A DNA stretch of 61,201 bases from Comamonadaceae bacterium (GTDB lineage: Bacteria; Pseudomonadota; Gammaproteobacteria; Burkholderiales; Burkholderiaceae_C): NCBI GenBank assembly GCA_947448885.1, contig CANFPJ010000007.1, positions 1 through 61,201 of the forward strand, given 5' to 3'. Positions within the stretch are counted from its first letter, which is position 1; each line of letters opens with the position of its first letter. A model generated the notes under the pieces. The model was given only the letters and a program-made list of their open reading frames with translations, was not told the origin of the DNA and did not search any database. Below, piece after piece: positions 17,779-26,981 of the stretch. The position numbers were made by a program, and so were the translations under genes.

Positions 17779-19074
17779 TCAAGACCGGTCCAGGGCTTGA
17801 TCAATGTCCCACAAGATGTCGTCGATGTGCTCCAAGCCCACCGACATGCGCACCATGTCGGGCAGCACACCAGCTTTGACCTGTTGCGCCTCGTCGAGTT
17901 GGCGGTGGGTGGTGGAAGCGGGGTGAATGATCAAGGTGCGGGTGTCGCCAATGTTGGCCAAATGGCTCATGAAGCGCGCCGACTCGATGAAGCGCACGCC
18001 CGCAGGCATACCCCCTTTGACGCCAAACACCAACAAGCCCGAACCGCCAGCCACGCCATCCACGCTGCGCATTTGCTTTTGCACCAAGGCGTGTTGTGGG
18101 TGATCGGGCAAGCCCGGGTAATGCACCCAACTGACCTTGGGGTGGTTTTGCAAATGCCGGGCCACCGCCAGCGCATTGCGGCAGTGGCGCTCCATGCGCA
18201 ACGGCAAGGTTTCAATGCCTTGCAAAATTTGCCAAGCACTGGTGGGCGCCAAGGTGGCGCCAAACACGCGCAGATTTTCCATGCGCGCACGCATGGTGAA
18301 AGCAAAGTCGCCAAAGGTTTCCCAAAACTTCACCCCGTGGTAGCCCAACGAAGGCTCGGTCATGCCCGGAAATTTGCCGTTGTCCCAGGGGAAACGCCCC
18401 GACTCCACGATCACGCCTGCCAAGGTGGTGCCATGCCCACCCAGGTATTTGGTCGCCGAGTGGATGACCACATCCGCACCCCAATCGATGGGGTTGCACA
18501 AAAAAGGTGAAGCCACGGTGTTGTCGACCATCAAGGGCACCCCATGGGCATGGGCGACCTCCGCCACCGCTGCGATGTCGAGCACTTGCAAACTCGGGTT
18601 GCCCAGCGACTCGGCAAACACCGCCCGCGTGTTGGCTTGCATGGCGGCGGCCACGGCGCTCAGGTCACTGGCATCGACAAAGGTGCATTCAATGCCAAAT
18701 TTGCGCAAGTTCACCGCCAGCAAGCTCACCGTGCCCCCATACAAGGCGGATGCGGCGACCACATGGTCACCGGCTTGCAGCAAAGTGGTCAGGGCCATGG
18801 TTTCTGCCGCCATGCCACTGGCCGAAGCCAGGCCGGCGCGACCGCCCTCCAAGGCCGCCACCCGTTCTTCCAGGGCGGCCACCGTGGGGTTGGACAGGCG
18901 CGAATACACATTGCCAAAGGTTTGCAAGTTGAACAAGGCGGCCGCGTGCTCGGCGCTGTCAAACACAAAGCTGGTGGTTTGGTAAATGGGCAAGGCCCGC
19001 GCCCCCGTGGCGGCGTCCGGAATTTGTCCGGCATGGATGGCCAAGGTTTCGGCTTGAAAACGGTGCTCGGCCAT
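17779..19074 (-). CDS. metY: O-acetylhomoserine sulfhydrylase (aminocarboxypropyltransferase)
   Basis: PLP enzyme making homocysteine from O-acetylhomoserine and sulfide, in methionine synthesis. The 431-residue length and motifs fit MetY rather than MetB/MetC: FETLAIHAGQ-type start, NVYSRLSNPT, ASASGMAAE, VDNTVASPFLCNPIDWGAD, the SATKYLGGHG lysine for PLP and the long FIESARFMSHLANIGDTRTLIIHP segment. The ATG at 19074 lies 4 bp after the stop of the CoA-binding gene, so both are cotranscribed. An upstream in-frame ATG at 19152 is inside that gene. Confidence 0.94.
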   Translation of the reverse strand: MAEHRFQAETLAIHAGQIPDAATGARALPIYQTTSFVFDSAEHAAALFNLQTFGNVYSRLSNPTVAALEERVAALEGGRAGLASASGMAAETMALTTLLQAGDHVVAASALYGGTVSLLAVNLRKFGIECTFVDASDLSAVAAAMQANTRAVFAESLGNPSLQVLDIAAVAEVAHAHGVPLMVDNTVASPFLCNPIDWGADVVIHSATKYLGGHGTTLAGVIVESGRFPWDNGKFPGMTEPSLGYHGVKFWETFGDFAFTMRARMENLRVFGATLAPTSAWQILQGIETLPLRMERHCRNALAVARHLQNHPKVSWVHYPGLPDHPQHALVQKQMRSVDGVAGGSGLLVFGVKGGMPAGVRFIESARFMSHLANIGDTRTLIIHPASTTHRQLDEAQQVKAGVLPDMVRMSVGLEHIDDILWDIDQALDRS

Positions 19075-19078
19075 GGTG

Positions 19079-19540
19079 TCAGTGGGGCCGCTGCGCTGAA
19101 ATGACCTGGGTGTTGACACCCGCCCAGTGCAGGCCACCAAAAAGCCGCGCATGTTCGATCTTGACGCAGCGGTTCATCACCGAGTCACGCCCAGCTTGTT
19201 GCCACAGCGCGTCGGCTTCCATGTTGGCCACCCCCAGTTGCTGCCACAAACAGCGCACCCCCATGGCCAGTGCTTGCTCGGCAATCGGCAACACGTCTTC
19301 GCTGCGGCGAAACACATCGACCATGTCGATGGGCACGTCGATCGACGCCAGGTCGGGAAAGCAACGCTGGCCCAAAACCTCGGTGTAGCGCGGGTTCACC
19401 GGCACCACCGTGTAGCCCGCGGTTTGCATGTACTTGGCCGCAAAGTAACTGGGGCGGTTCCAGTCGGCGGACAGCCCCACCACAGCAATGGTGCGGCAGC
19501 TTTGCAAGATGCGGCGCAGTTCGGCGTTGGTGTGGTCCAT
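19079..19540 (-). CDS. CoA-binding domain protein (YccU type)
   Basis: A 153-residue Rossmann-fold protein of the CoA-binding family. Seen are RTIAVVGLSADWNRPSYFAAKYMQTAGYTVVPVNPRY, the typical nucleotide-binding start, and CLWQQLGVANMEADALWQQAG, followed by VMNRCVKIEHARLFGG. The function of stand-alone members is not settled. The ATG at 19540 was selected because the family starts at this helix. It is immediately upstream of metY, and divergent from the EamA exporter gene. Confidence 0.88.
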   Translation of the reverse strand: MDHTNAELRRILQSCRTIAVVGLSADWNRPSYFAAKYMQTAGYTVVPVNPRYTEVLGQRCFPDLASIDVPIDMVDVFRRSEDVLPIAEQALAMGVRCLWQQLGVANMEADALWQQAGRDSVMNRCVKIEHARLFGGLHWAGVNTQVISAQRPH

Positions 19541-19567
19541 GGTGGCTGTGAGTTTATGGGATTTATC

Positions 19568-20494
19568 ATGCCCCACCCCTTGCCTTGTGATGGACCCCAT
19601 TTGCCGCCCCAAACCACCCCCTTGTCACAGGCCGTGATCAATCGCCAAGGCATTGCGGCCATGTGCTTGGCCATGGCTTTCTTTTTGACCAATGACGCCT
19701 TGGTCAAAATGGCCAGCGTTCAAATCGGCATCTTTCAGTCCTTGTTTTTGCGCGGTGCGCTGGCATCCCTGATCTTGAGTGTGGTGGCATGGCGCCTGGG
19801 GGCGTTTCGACTGCGACCAGGGTGGCGCCACCCCACCGTGCTGTGGCGCGCGGGCATTGATGCCGTGGCCTCGATGGTTTACATGGCCGGTCTGGTGCAA
19901 TTGCCCTTGGCCAATGCCACGGCGATCAATTTGGCAGCCCCTTTTTTCATCACGGTGTTGGCGGTCGGGGTGCTCCATGAACGCGTGGACGCTTTGCGCT
20001 GGGGCCTGATCGTCAGCGGCTTTGTCGGCGTGCTGCTGGTGGTGCAACCCCAGATCGATGGTTTCAATGGCCATGCGTGGCTGTGCGTGTTGGGCACCTT
20101 TTTGCATGCGGTGCGCGACCTCATCACCCGGCGCATTCCGGCGGGCATCCCTTCGGCGTTGGTGACCCAAACCAATGCGGTGGCCGCGATGGCATTGGGT
20201 GGCGTGATGTGCATGGGCCAACCTTGGCAACCGGTGGCGGGCCAGCCCGCCCTGTGCTTGGCCTTGGCCGCCCTGTGCCTGTGCCTGGCTTACTCGCTGA
20301 TGGTGCGCGCCACGCGCCAAAGCGAGTTGAGTGTGGTGGCGCCGTTTCGTTACACCGGCTTGCTCTATGCGTTGATCGCTGGCTACTGGGTGTGGGGCGA
20401 AATCCCCAACACCTGGGCGTGGTGCGGCATCGCCTTGCTGGTGACCTCTGGCCTGGTGATGCTGCAACGCGAGCGCGTGCGCACAGCGGCGTGA
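19568..20494 (+). CDS. EamA/DMT-family transporter
   Basis: A drug/metabolite-transporter superfamily permease of about 308 residues with ten hydrophobic segments in two EamA repeats. The first repeat starts at about residue 20 (INRQGIAAMCLAMAFFLTNDALVKM) and contains RAGIDAVASMVYMAGLVQLPLANATAINLAAPFFI; the second ends VWGEIPNTWAWCGIALLVTSGLVM. Members export amino acids and other metabolites. The start is uncertain: ATG at 19568 or a nearby in-frame ATG at 19556. The stop abuts the convergent aceE stop. Confidence 0.88.
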   Translation: MPHPLPCDGPHLPPQTTPLSQAVINRQGIAAMCLAMAFFLTNDALVKMASVQIGIFQSLFLRGALASLILSVVAWRLGAFRLRPGWRHPTVLWRAGIDAVASMVYMAGLVQLPLANATAINLAAPFFITVLAVGVLHERVDALRWGLIVSGFVGVLLVVQPQIDGFNGHAWLCVLGTFLHAVRDLITRRIPAGIPSALVTQTNAVAAMALGGVMCMGQPWQPVAGQPALCLALAALCLCLAYSLMVRATRQSELSVVAPFRYTGLLYALIAGYWVWGEIPNTWAWCGIALLVTSGLVMLQRERVRTAA

Positions 20495-23173
20495 TCAGCC
20501 CAAGCGGCGCAACGCCACCGCCGCAATGCTGGCCGCGTCCACTTTGAAGAACTGGCGCAACTGGCTGCGCGTGTCACTGCGGCCAAAACCATCGGTACCC
20601 AAGGTGGTGTAGCTGCGCCCAGCCGGCACAAACGCACGAATGCTTTCAGGCACGGCGCGCACGTAGTCGGTGGCCGCAATGATGGGCCCGGCAGCCAGCG
20701 CCAATTGCTGGGTGATGAATGGCGTGTTGGCCGAGGCGGCACCAGCCAACTCAGCGGCCTCGCAGGCCTGGCCTTGGCGCGCCAACTCGCTCCAACTGGT
20801 GACACTGAACACATCCACCCCAATGCCCTGGGCCAGCAGCATTTCGGCGGCCTTGATGACCTCCGACAAAATCGCCCCCGAGCCCAACAAACTGACCCGA
20901 CGCGCCGGGTCCTGTGCTTTGGCGGGGGTGCCTTTGCCACCTTTGACTTCCGCCCTGGGTGACCAACTGGCAAAACGGTAGCAGCCGCGCAGCAAATCTG
21001 CCGACACGCCCTCGGGCAGATCGGGCTGGGCGTGGTTTTCATTCATCAAGGTGATGTAGTAGAAAACATCTTGCTGCTCGATCAGCATCTCGCGCATGCC
21101 CTGGTCCAGGATGACAGCGAGCTCTCCGGCAAAGGCGGGGTCCCAGGCTTTGCAGTTGGGGATGGTGGCGGCCACGACATGGCTGGAGCCGTCTTGGTGC
21201 TGCAAGCCTTCGCCACCCAAAGTGGTTCGCCCTGAAGTGGCCCCGAGCAAAAACCCCCGCGCGCGCTGATCGGCAGCGGCCCAAATTTGATCGCCCACGC
21301 GCTGGAAGCCAAACATCGAGTAATAAATGTAGAACGGCAGCATGGCCAAGCCATGCACGCTGTAGCTGGTGGCCGCAGCCGTCCAACTGGCCATGGCACC
21401 GGCCTCAGAGATGCCCTCCTCCAAAATTTGACCGTCCATCGCTTCGCGGTAACTGAGCACCGAACCAATGTCCTCGGGCGCGTATTTTTGGCCCACGCTG
21501 GAATAAATGCCCACTTGTTTGAACAAATTGGCCATGCCAAAGGTGCGTGCCTCGTCGGCCACAATGGGCACCACGCGGGGGCCCAGTTGTGTGTCTTTGA
21601 GCAGTGCGCCCAGCAAGCGCACAAAGGCCATGGTGGTGCTCATCTCTTTGCCCCCCGCTTGGGTGGCAAAGCTGGCGTAACTGGCCAAATCGGGCACCGG
21701 CACCACCGCGCAGGTGGTCATGCGCCTTGGCAAGTAGCCGCCCAGGCTTTGGCGGCGCTGGTGCAAGTAGCGCATTTCTGCGCTGTCGGCGTCGGGCTTT
21801 AAAAAGGCCAGCCCTTTGGCTTGCTCATCGCTCAAGGGCAGCTGAAAGCGGTTGCGAAACTCGATCAAATCGCTGTCGTCAAATTTCTTTTGGCTGTGGG
21901 TGGTCATCTTGCCCTGACCGGCACTGCCCATGCCGTAACCCTTTTTGGTGTGGGCCAAGATCACGGTGGGCTGGCCGGTGTGCGCCGCCGCCGCTTGGTA
22001 AGCGGCATGGATCTTCACCATGTCGTGGCCACCGCGCTTCAAGCGGTCGATTTGCTCATCGGTCATGCCCTGCGCCAAGCGCGCCAGATCGGGGTTTTGG
22101 CCAAAGAAAGTGTCGCGGTTGTAGCGTCCGTCTTTGGCCGCAAAGGTTTGCATTTGCCCGTCCACGGTGTTGGCAAAAGCCCGCGGCAAAGCCCCCGTGG
22201 TGTCGCGTGCGAACAAGCCATCCCAATCGCTGCCCCAAATGAGCTTGACCACATTCCAGCCGGCACCACTGAAGAGTTTTTCCAACTCGTCGATGATGCG
22301 GCCATTGCCGCGCACCGGCCCGTCCAAGCGCTGCAAATTGCAGTTGACCACCCACACCAGGTTGTCCAACCCCTCGCGGGCGGCCAAGGTGAGCGCGCTC
22401 ATCGATTCGGGCTCGTCCATCTCCCCATCGCCAAACACACCCCACACCTTGCGCTCCGCACCGGTCAGCAACTGGCGGTGCGCCATGTAGCGCATGAAGC
22501 GGGCGTGGTATATCGAGCTGATCGGACCAATGCCCATGGAACCGGTGGGGAACTGCCAAAAATCCGGCATCAAGTAGGGGTGCGGGTAGCTCGACAAGCC
22601 GCGTGCGCCCTCGCCCGTGCGGGCGTGTGGCGCACAAATTTCTTGCCGGTAATGCAGCAAATCGGCTTCTTCCAAACGGCCTTCCAAAAAGGCACGGGCA
22701 TAAACGCCGGGCGCACTGTGCGGCTGGAAAAACACCAGGTCACCCAGGTCGGTGTCACTGCGGGCGCGAAAGAAATGGTTGAAACCGGTTTCAAACAAAT
22801 CGGCCGCACTGGCGTAACTGGCAATGTGCCCCCCCAGCTCGCCATAGGCCTGGTTGGCCCGCACCACCATGGCCAAGGCGTTCCAGCGCATGTAAGAGGC
22901 CAATCGCTCCTCCATGGCCAAGTCACCAGGAAAAACGGGCTGGCGATCGACCGAAATGGTGTTGACATAGGGCGTGACCAGTTCAGGCTGCCAGCCAATG
23001 CGCTCTGTGCGCGCCAGTTGCGCCAATTCATCCAAGATGAAACGCGCGCGCTGTGGGCCATGGATTTGGACCAGCGCGTTGAAGGCGTCGCGCCACTCGG
23101 CGGTTTCGCTTGGATCGGTGTCACCCACCGGGGTGGGCCAGGTGTTCATGTTCAGGGGGATGGGCGCGTTCAT
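20495..23173 (-). CDS. aceE: Pyruvate dehydrogenase E1 component, homodimeric type
   Basis: Thiamine-diphosphate-dependent decarboxylating subunit of the pyruvate dehydrogenase complex. The 892 residues match gammaproteobacterial-type AceE. The ThDP/Mg motif is VFGDGEMDEPESMSALTLA through VNCNLQRLDGPVRGNGRI, with GPISSIYHARFMRYMAHR upstream, and the transketolase-like C-terminal half contains TSGRTTLGGEGLQHQDGSSH. The usual partner genes aceF and lpdA are not adjacent. The gene is divergent from an Lrp/AsnC regulator across an AT-rich gap. The ATG at 23173 has only a weak ribosome-binding site. Confidence 0.97.
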   Translation of the reverse strand: MNAPIPLNMNTWPTPVGDTDPSETAEWRDAFNALVQIHGPQRARFILDELAQLARTERIGWQPELVTPYVNTISVDRQPVFPGDLAMEERLASYMRWNALAMVVRANQAYGELGGHIASYASAADLFETGFNHFFRARSDTDLGDLVFFQPHSAPGVYARAFLEGRLEEADLLHYRQEICAPHARTGEGARGLSSYPHPYLMPDFWQFPTGSMGIGPISSIYHARFMRYMAHRQLLTGAERKVWGVFGDGEMDEPESMSALTLAAREGLDNLVWVVNCNLQRLDGPVRGNGRIIDELEKLFSGAGWNVVKLIWGSDWDGLFARDTTGALPRAFANTVDGQMQTFAAKDGRYNRDTFFGQNPDLARLAQGMTDEQIDRLKRGGHDMVKIHAAYQAAAAHTGQPTVILAHTKKGYGMGSAGQGKMTTHSQKKFDDSDLIEFRNRFQLPLSDEQAKGLAFLKPDADSAEMRYLHQRRQSLGGYLPRRMTTCAVVPVPDLASYASFATQAGGKEMSTTMAFVRLLGALLKDTQLGPRVVPIVADEARTFGMANLFKQVGIYSSVGQKYAPEDIGSVLSYREAMDGQILEEGISEAGAMASWTAAATSYSVHGLAMLPFYIYYSMFGFQRVGDQIWAAADQRARGFLLGATSGRTTLGGEGLQHQDGSSHVVAATIPNCKAWDPAFAGELAVILDQGMREMLIEQQDVFYYITLMNENHAQPDLPEGVSADLLRGCYRFASWSPRAEVKGGKGTPAKAQDPARRVSLLGSGAILSEVIKAAEMLLAQGIGVDVFSVTSWSELARQGQACEAAELAGAASANTPFITQQLALAAGPIIAATDYVRAVPESIRAFVPAGRSYTTLGTDGFGRSDTRSQLRQFFKVDAASIAAVALRRLG

Positions 23174-23275
23174 GGCCGAGATGTTAGGCCCATGGGTGAA
23201 AAATTTTGTATTGAATTAAGGGTTTATTGATTTATTTTCGGCATTTAATGCTTTAAATTTTGTATTATTTGGCAC
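23174..23275. promoter_or_regulatory. Divergent aceE / Lrp-family regulator control region with 12-bp direct repeat
   Basis: A strikingly AT-rich 102-bp gap in a GC-rich region. The 12-mer AAATTTTGTATT occurs exactly twice, at 23201-23212 and 23255-23266, 54 bp apart start to start (about five helical turns). The gap also holds ATTTAATGC and TTTATTGATTTATTTT. Lrp-type regulators typically bind phased AT-rich sites beside their own gene, so these are candidate operators for the adjacent regulator controlling both genes. Confidence 0.65.
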
Positions 23276-23743
23276 ATGAAGCTCGATACCACCGATATAC
23301 GCATACTCGCCGAACTGCAAAACAATGGCGCTTTGTCCAATGTGGCGTTGGCGCGCCGGGTGCATTTGTCACCCTCGCCCTGCCTGGCGCGGGTCAAAGC
23401 CTTGGAGCAAAACGGCGTGATCGATCGCTATGTGGCCCTGACCAACGCGAGCGCTTTGGGCCTGGGGCTGAATGTGTTCATCAGCATCAGCCTCAAAGAG
23501 CAAAGCAAGGCCGCCCTGGCCGAGTTTGAACAGCGCATCGCCGAGCACGACGAAGTGATGGAGTGCTACTTGATGACCGGCGACTCCGACTACCTGATGC
23601 GGGTCGCCCTGCCCGACATCGCAGCGCTGGAGAAATTCATCCTCGAGCAACTGACGCCCATTTCGGGCATTGAGAAAATTCGCTCGAGCTTTGCGCTCAA
23701 GCAAGTGCGCTACAAAACCGCTTTGCCCTTGCCGGTGGCGTGA
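23276..23743 (+). CDS. Lrp/AsnC family transcriptional regulator
   Basis: A 155-residue feast/famine regulator. The N-terminal winged helix-turn-helix is [48 protein letters not shown]. The C-terminal RAM/AsnC ligand domain (about residues 65-145) includes [21 protein letters not shown] and [24 protein letters not shown], the usual C-terminus. It is divergent from aceE, so the likely job is control of pyruvate dehydrogenase in response to an amino acid or 2-oxo acid; this is inferred from position. Confidence 0.93.
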   Translation: MKLDTTDIRILAELQNNGALSNVALARRVHLSPSPCLARVKALEQNGVIDRYVALTNASALGLGLNVFISISLKEQSKAALAEFEQRIAEHDEVMECYLMTGDSDYLMRVALPDIAALEKFILEQLTPISGIEKIRSSFALKQVRYKTALPLPVA

Positions 23744-23776
23744 AGCCATGTGGCGGCTGGAACGGCGGCCGCCGAT

Positions 23777-24745
23777 TCACAAATCCAGCGTCAGCTCAGC
23801 ACCTTTGCAGCCTGAGCAGCAAATCATCATGGTTTTGTTTTGCGCTTGCTCCGCGGGGGTCAGGATCAGGTCTTTGTGATCCACCTCGCCGCTGATGACG
23901 CGGGTTTCGCAAGCGCCACACACGCCCTCCATGCACGAGTAAGACACGCTCACGCCGTTGTCGAGCAAGGTGTCCAAAATGCTGGCACCCGGGGCCACGG
24001 TGAAGCTGCGGGCACTGCGCGCCAAGTGGACCTGAAAGCCACCAGCCGGTGGCGCTGCTGGGGCCGCTGAAAAGTGTTCCCAGTGCACCTGCTCAGCCGG
24101 TCTTTGGCTGGCGGCGGCTTGATAAGCCGCCAACATGGGTGCGGGTCCACAGGCGTAAAAATGGGCGTCAACCGGTGCGGCGTTGACGATGGCAGCCAAG
24201 TCCAGCATTTTCCCGCCAGGTTCTTGGTCAAAGTTCAGGTGCAATTGACCCAAGCCCCCAGAGGCGGCTTGCAAATTTTGCAAATGGTCAATGAAGGCCG
24301 CCCGCGCACGGGTGCGGGCGCTGTAGTGCATCACCCAAGGGGTTTGGCGCTGGTTGAGTTGCGCGGCCATGGCCACCAAGGGGGTCACGCCAATGCCGCC
24401 GGCGATCAAGACCACCGGCGCTGGGCTGTCCACCAAGGCAAAGTGGTTGCGTGGGGCTTGCACCTGCACACGATCGCCCACCTTGAGTTGTTGATGGATC
24501 CAGGCCGAACCGCCCCGGCTTTGCGGGTCTTTTTGCACCGCCACCCAGTAGCGGCGGGTCTCACCCGGGGCATTCAGCAAGGAATAGCTGCGGGTCAGGC
24601 CTTGGGGCAACACCAGGTCAATGTGGGCCCCGGCACTGGCCGGGGGCAAAGGCGACAGGTCGGGGGCACGCAGGTCGTAAGAGTGGACGCCTTCGGCCTC
24701 CCAGGTGACCGATTTGACAAAAAGATCAAGCATAAGAATAAGCAT
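23777..24745 (-). CDS. Phthalate-dioxygenase-type reductase (FMN/NAD domain with C-terminal 2Fe-2S)
   Basis: A 322-residue electron-transfer reductase that feeds the adjacent Rieske oxygenase. Domain order is FMN-binding barrel (RSYS at 52-55), NAD-binding domain (LIAGGIGVTPLVAMA at 113-127, ACGPAPM at 198-204) and a C-terminal plant-type ferredoxin with C271, C276, C279 and C309/C310. This order is the class IA phthalate dioxygenase reductase/VanB type. Start at 24745 (MLILML) has GGA upstream; 24733 is an alternative. It is the last gene of the Rieske operon. Confidence 0.93.
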   Translation of the reverse strand: MLILMLDLFVKSVTWEAEGVHSYDLRAPDLSPLPPASAGAHIDLVLPQGLTRSYSLLNAPGETRRYWVAVQKDPQSRGGSAWIHQQLKVGDRVQVQAPRNHFALVDSPAPVVLIAGGIGVTPLVAMAAQLNQRQTPWVMHYSARTRARAAFIDHLQNLQAASGGLGQLHLNFDQEPGGKMLDLAAIVNAAPVDAHFYACGPAPMLAAYQAAASQRPAEQVHWEHFSAAPAAPPAGGFQVHLARSARSFTVAPGASILDTLLDNGVSVSYSCMEGVCGACETRVISGEVDHKDLILTPAEQAQNKTMMICCSGCKGAELTLDL

Positions 24746-24807
24746 AACAAGTCCGCCCTTGACACAGGGCACGGACCCACAAAAACAACTGTGACAGGGA
24801 GGGCTCT

Positions 24808-25122
24808 TTAGCCCGCTTTCACGGCCGGGGCCACCGAGCGCAGCCAACGGGTGGCGGCTTGGCGGGTGATCAAGGGCTTGGCCGCCGCCAAAAAGGTCTG
24901 GGTGTGGGCCCAGCCCATGTGCACCTTGAAAGCTTCTTCGCTGGCGTACACCTCGTAGAGCAATATTTTGCTCGGGTCTTCCATGCCGCGCACCACATCA
25001 AATTGGTAGCAACCAGCTTCATTCGCCACCGAGGCATGGGCGTTGATGTCGATCAAGCGGTTGAACTCTTCGAGGCACTCGGGCTTGACATCGAACTCCA
25101 CCACCAAAACAAATTTATTCAC
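24808..25122 (-). CDS. Antibiotic-biosynthesis-monooxygenase-fold protein (YgiN-like)
   Basis: A 104-residue dimeric alpha+beta barrel protein. Conserved features are FVLVVEFDVKPECLEEFNRLI, the ANEAGCYQFDVVRGMEDPSKILLYEVYASEEAFKVHM stretch with the ExYxs motif and a histidine, and TQTFLAAAKPLI. Relatives are quinol monooxygenase YgiN, LsrG and small aromatic-ring oxidases acting without cofactors. Between the Rieske oxygenase and its reductase, it may oxidise a hydroxylated product of the pathway. Spacing to both neighbours is short (29 and 62 bp). Confidence 0.88.
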   Translation of the reverse strand: MNKFVLVVEFDVKPECLEEFNRLIDINAHASVANEAGCYQFDVVRGMEDPSKILLYEVYASEEAFKVHMGWAHTQTFLAAAKPLITRQAATRWLRSVAPAVKAG

Positions 25123-25151
25123 GTTGCGCTTCCTTTATGAACTGAGAATTT

Positions 25152-25544
25152 TCATGAACCCACGTGGACCACAAAGTCCATTGCCACCAAAGCCTCCCGG
25201 GGCAACTCCGCCACACCCACCAACGAGCGGGTGGGCATGTGGGGCGCCTCAAAAAACCCGGCGTAAACCTTTTCAAACCGTCCCGCAAAACGGTTCATTT
25301 GGCGCAAATGCACGGCCACAGCCACCACCTGTTGGCGGGCCAACCCTTGGGCTGACAACAGTTGATCGAGGTTGCGCATGATTTGGCGCGACTGCTCTTC
25401 CACCGACTCGGCCAAAGCCTTGCCGGGGTTTTCCAAGTCAATGGGCAAGACCCCGTTGACCCATGCCAAGCCAGCGGCCACCACCAGGGCGGCACCCACC
25501 GGTGCGCCCGGAACATTCCCGTGGGGAACAACTTTGCGGTTCAT
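25152..25544 (-). CDS. RidA/YjgF/YER057c-family protein
   Basis: A 130-residue RidA-fold protein. It contains AALVVAAGLAWVNGVLPID, EEQSRQIMRNLDQLLSAQGLARQQVVAVAVHL, and MPTRSLVGVAELPREALVAMDFVVHV, where the conserved arginine of the family occupies the SxxxR-type position (TRSLVGV). RidA proteins deaminate reactive enamines or imines, but in catabolic operons close relatives act on ring-cleavage or acylated intermediates. Start ATG at 25544. It lies 19 bp after the Rieske oxygenase stop. Confidence 0.88.
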   Translation of the reverse strand: MNRKVVPHGNVPGAPVGAALVVAAGLAWVNGVLPIDLENPGKALAESVEEQSRQIMRNLDQLLSAQGLARQQVVAVAVHLRQMNRFAGRFEKVYAGFFEAPHMPTRSLVGVAELPREALVAMDFVVHVGS

Positions 25545-25563
25545 GTCATGGTCTCCGGTGTTT

Positions 25564-26943
25564 TTATTTGGCAGCCACGTGGGCCATGGATTGCAAAATG
25601 ACGCGCACCTTTTTCTCCACAGCGCGTTCGCGCTCGAGGGGGGGCAAATGGTCAAACTCGACAAAGCTCAGCGCTGCCGCGCGGCCAAATTGGGCCAAGC
25701 GTTGCGGGTCATCCAAGTCCACGTCGGCGGGTACGCGCATCACCACTTCGTGGGCATAGGTGCTCACCGGCTGATCGCTCGTCAATCGCGGTTGCGCAGG
25801 CACTTGGCCTTCGGCTGTGGCGCGAATCGCATTGGCCAACAAACGGCGAAACAGCACCACACCGCGGTCGGTGCTGCCCAGGTGCTCGGCTTTGCGATTG
25901 GCCACCGCGCCTTGGGTCACCACCGCATCAAAGTCACCCGGCTCGCGCTGGCGCTCGGCATAGGGGCGGTCTTGGGTTTGGCCAATGAACGGGATTTGAT
26001 CGACCCCAAAATCGTCCCGGCTCATTTTGCGCACGCCGGCGTTGTAGCTGTTGAGGTGGGCAAAGCCCATGTAGAACGAGTTGTGGTCATCGACCGCCAC
26101 CGCCCAGCGGGTCAAAAACGGGCGCAAGCCCACGCTTTCAGAATCAACGCGGTTGGCCCCATTGGGAAACTGGCCCATGTTGGGCAAGATGATGTCGCTG
26201 GAACGCACAAACACATAGTCGCCCACCTTGCGCGTCGCCATGGACAAAAAGCCCAGCGGCGTTTCGGGGAAGTCCAATTGCGGCAACACCTTGAAGGCGG
26301 CAGAAAACTGCTGCCCCGCCACAATGGCGTGCAAATAAGCGTTGTGGATGGGGTCAGAGCCGTTCTCCACAATTTGCACCCAATTGCAGGGCAAGTTCAT
26401 GCGAAATGGCACCACCTCGTTATCGCTGGGGTTGTCCACACAGTCATAGGTGGGAAACTCGGGCACGTTGTCGACCGGCCCCATGTACGCAAACAACAAA
26501 CCCTTCCACTCGTGCACCCGGTAAGCGCCCTGCACAAAGTGGGACTTGATGCGGCTGGTGGGTGGCTCGGCGGGGGTGTCCAGCACCGTGCCGTCCACAT
26601 CAAAGTGCCAACCGTGGTAGCAGCAGCGAATGCCGCGCTCGGCCACGATGCCATATTCCAGCGAGGTGCCACGGTGGATGCAATGGCGGTGCAGCAAACC
26701 CAATTGGCCCGAACCATCGCGAAACACCACCAGGTCTTCGCCCAACAAACGCACGGGCACGGGCAAGTCTTTGAGTTCAGAAGCCAGCAAAAAAGGGTGC
26801 CAATAGCGGCGCAGGTATTCGCCACCGGGGGTGCCGGGGCCAACCTGGGTGATGAAACTGTCGTCGTTGGGCACAGGGCGGTTGTGGTAACCGCTGAAGG
26901 GTCTCAACTCGCGCGCCGATGCCGATTTGGTGGGTTCTGTCAT
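25564..26943 (-). CDS. Rieske non-heme iron oxygenase, phthalate 4,5-dioxygenase-like alpha subunit
   Basis: A 459-residue ring-hydroxylating oxygenase. The Rieske centre ligands are C88, H90, C107 and H110 in CIHRGTSLEYG and RCCYHGWHFDVDG. The catalytic domain has NGSDPIHNAYLH: D197 bridges, and H200 and H205 bind the mononuclear iron. The N-terminal VGPGTPGGEYLRRYWHPFLLASEL and RLLGEDLVVFRDGSGQLGLL are typical of the phthalate dioxygenase group, which uses a single alpha subunit with a two-component reductase. The substrate is probably an aromatic or heterocyclic acid but is not determined. First gene of a four-gene operon, divergent from a TetR regulator. Confidence 0.92.
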   Translation of the reverse strand: MTEPTKSASARELRPFSGYHNRPVPNDDSFITQVGPGTPGGEYLRRYWHPFLLASELKDLPVPVRLLGEDLVVFRDGSGQLGLLHRHCIHRGTSLEYGIVAERGIRCCYHGWHFDVDGTVLDTPAEPPTSRIKSHFVQGAYRVHEWKGLLFAYMGPVDNVPEFPTYDCVDNPSDNEVVPFRMNLPCNWVQIVENGSDPIHNAYLHAIVAGQQFSAAFKVLPQLDFPETPLGFLSMATRKVGDYVFVRSSDIILPNMGQFPNGANRVDSESVGLRPFLTRWAVAVDDHNSFYMGFAHLNSYNAGVRKMSRDDFGVDQIPFIGQTQDRPYAERQREPGDFDAVVTQGAVANRKAEHLGSTDRGVVLFRRLLANAIRATAEGQVPAQPRLTSDQPVSTYAHEVVMRVPADVDLDDPQRLAQFGRAAALSFVEFDHLPPLERERAVEKKVRVILQSMAHVAAK

Positions 26944-26981
26944 GCGCTGTCTCCTTTGCGCGGCGATGCTATGCCAGGCGC

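Noticed and set aside
23763-23774. CGGCGGCCGCCG, a 12-bp palindrome between the Lrp gene and the reductase
   Set aside because: It is self-complementary but of simple GC-rich composition with no T-run, so it is weak evidence for a terminator or operator.
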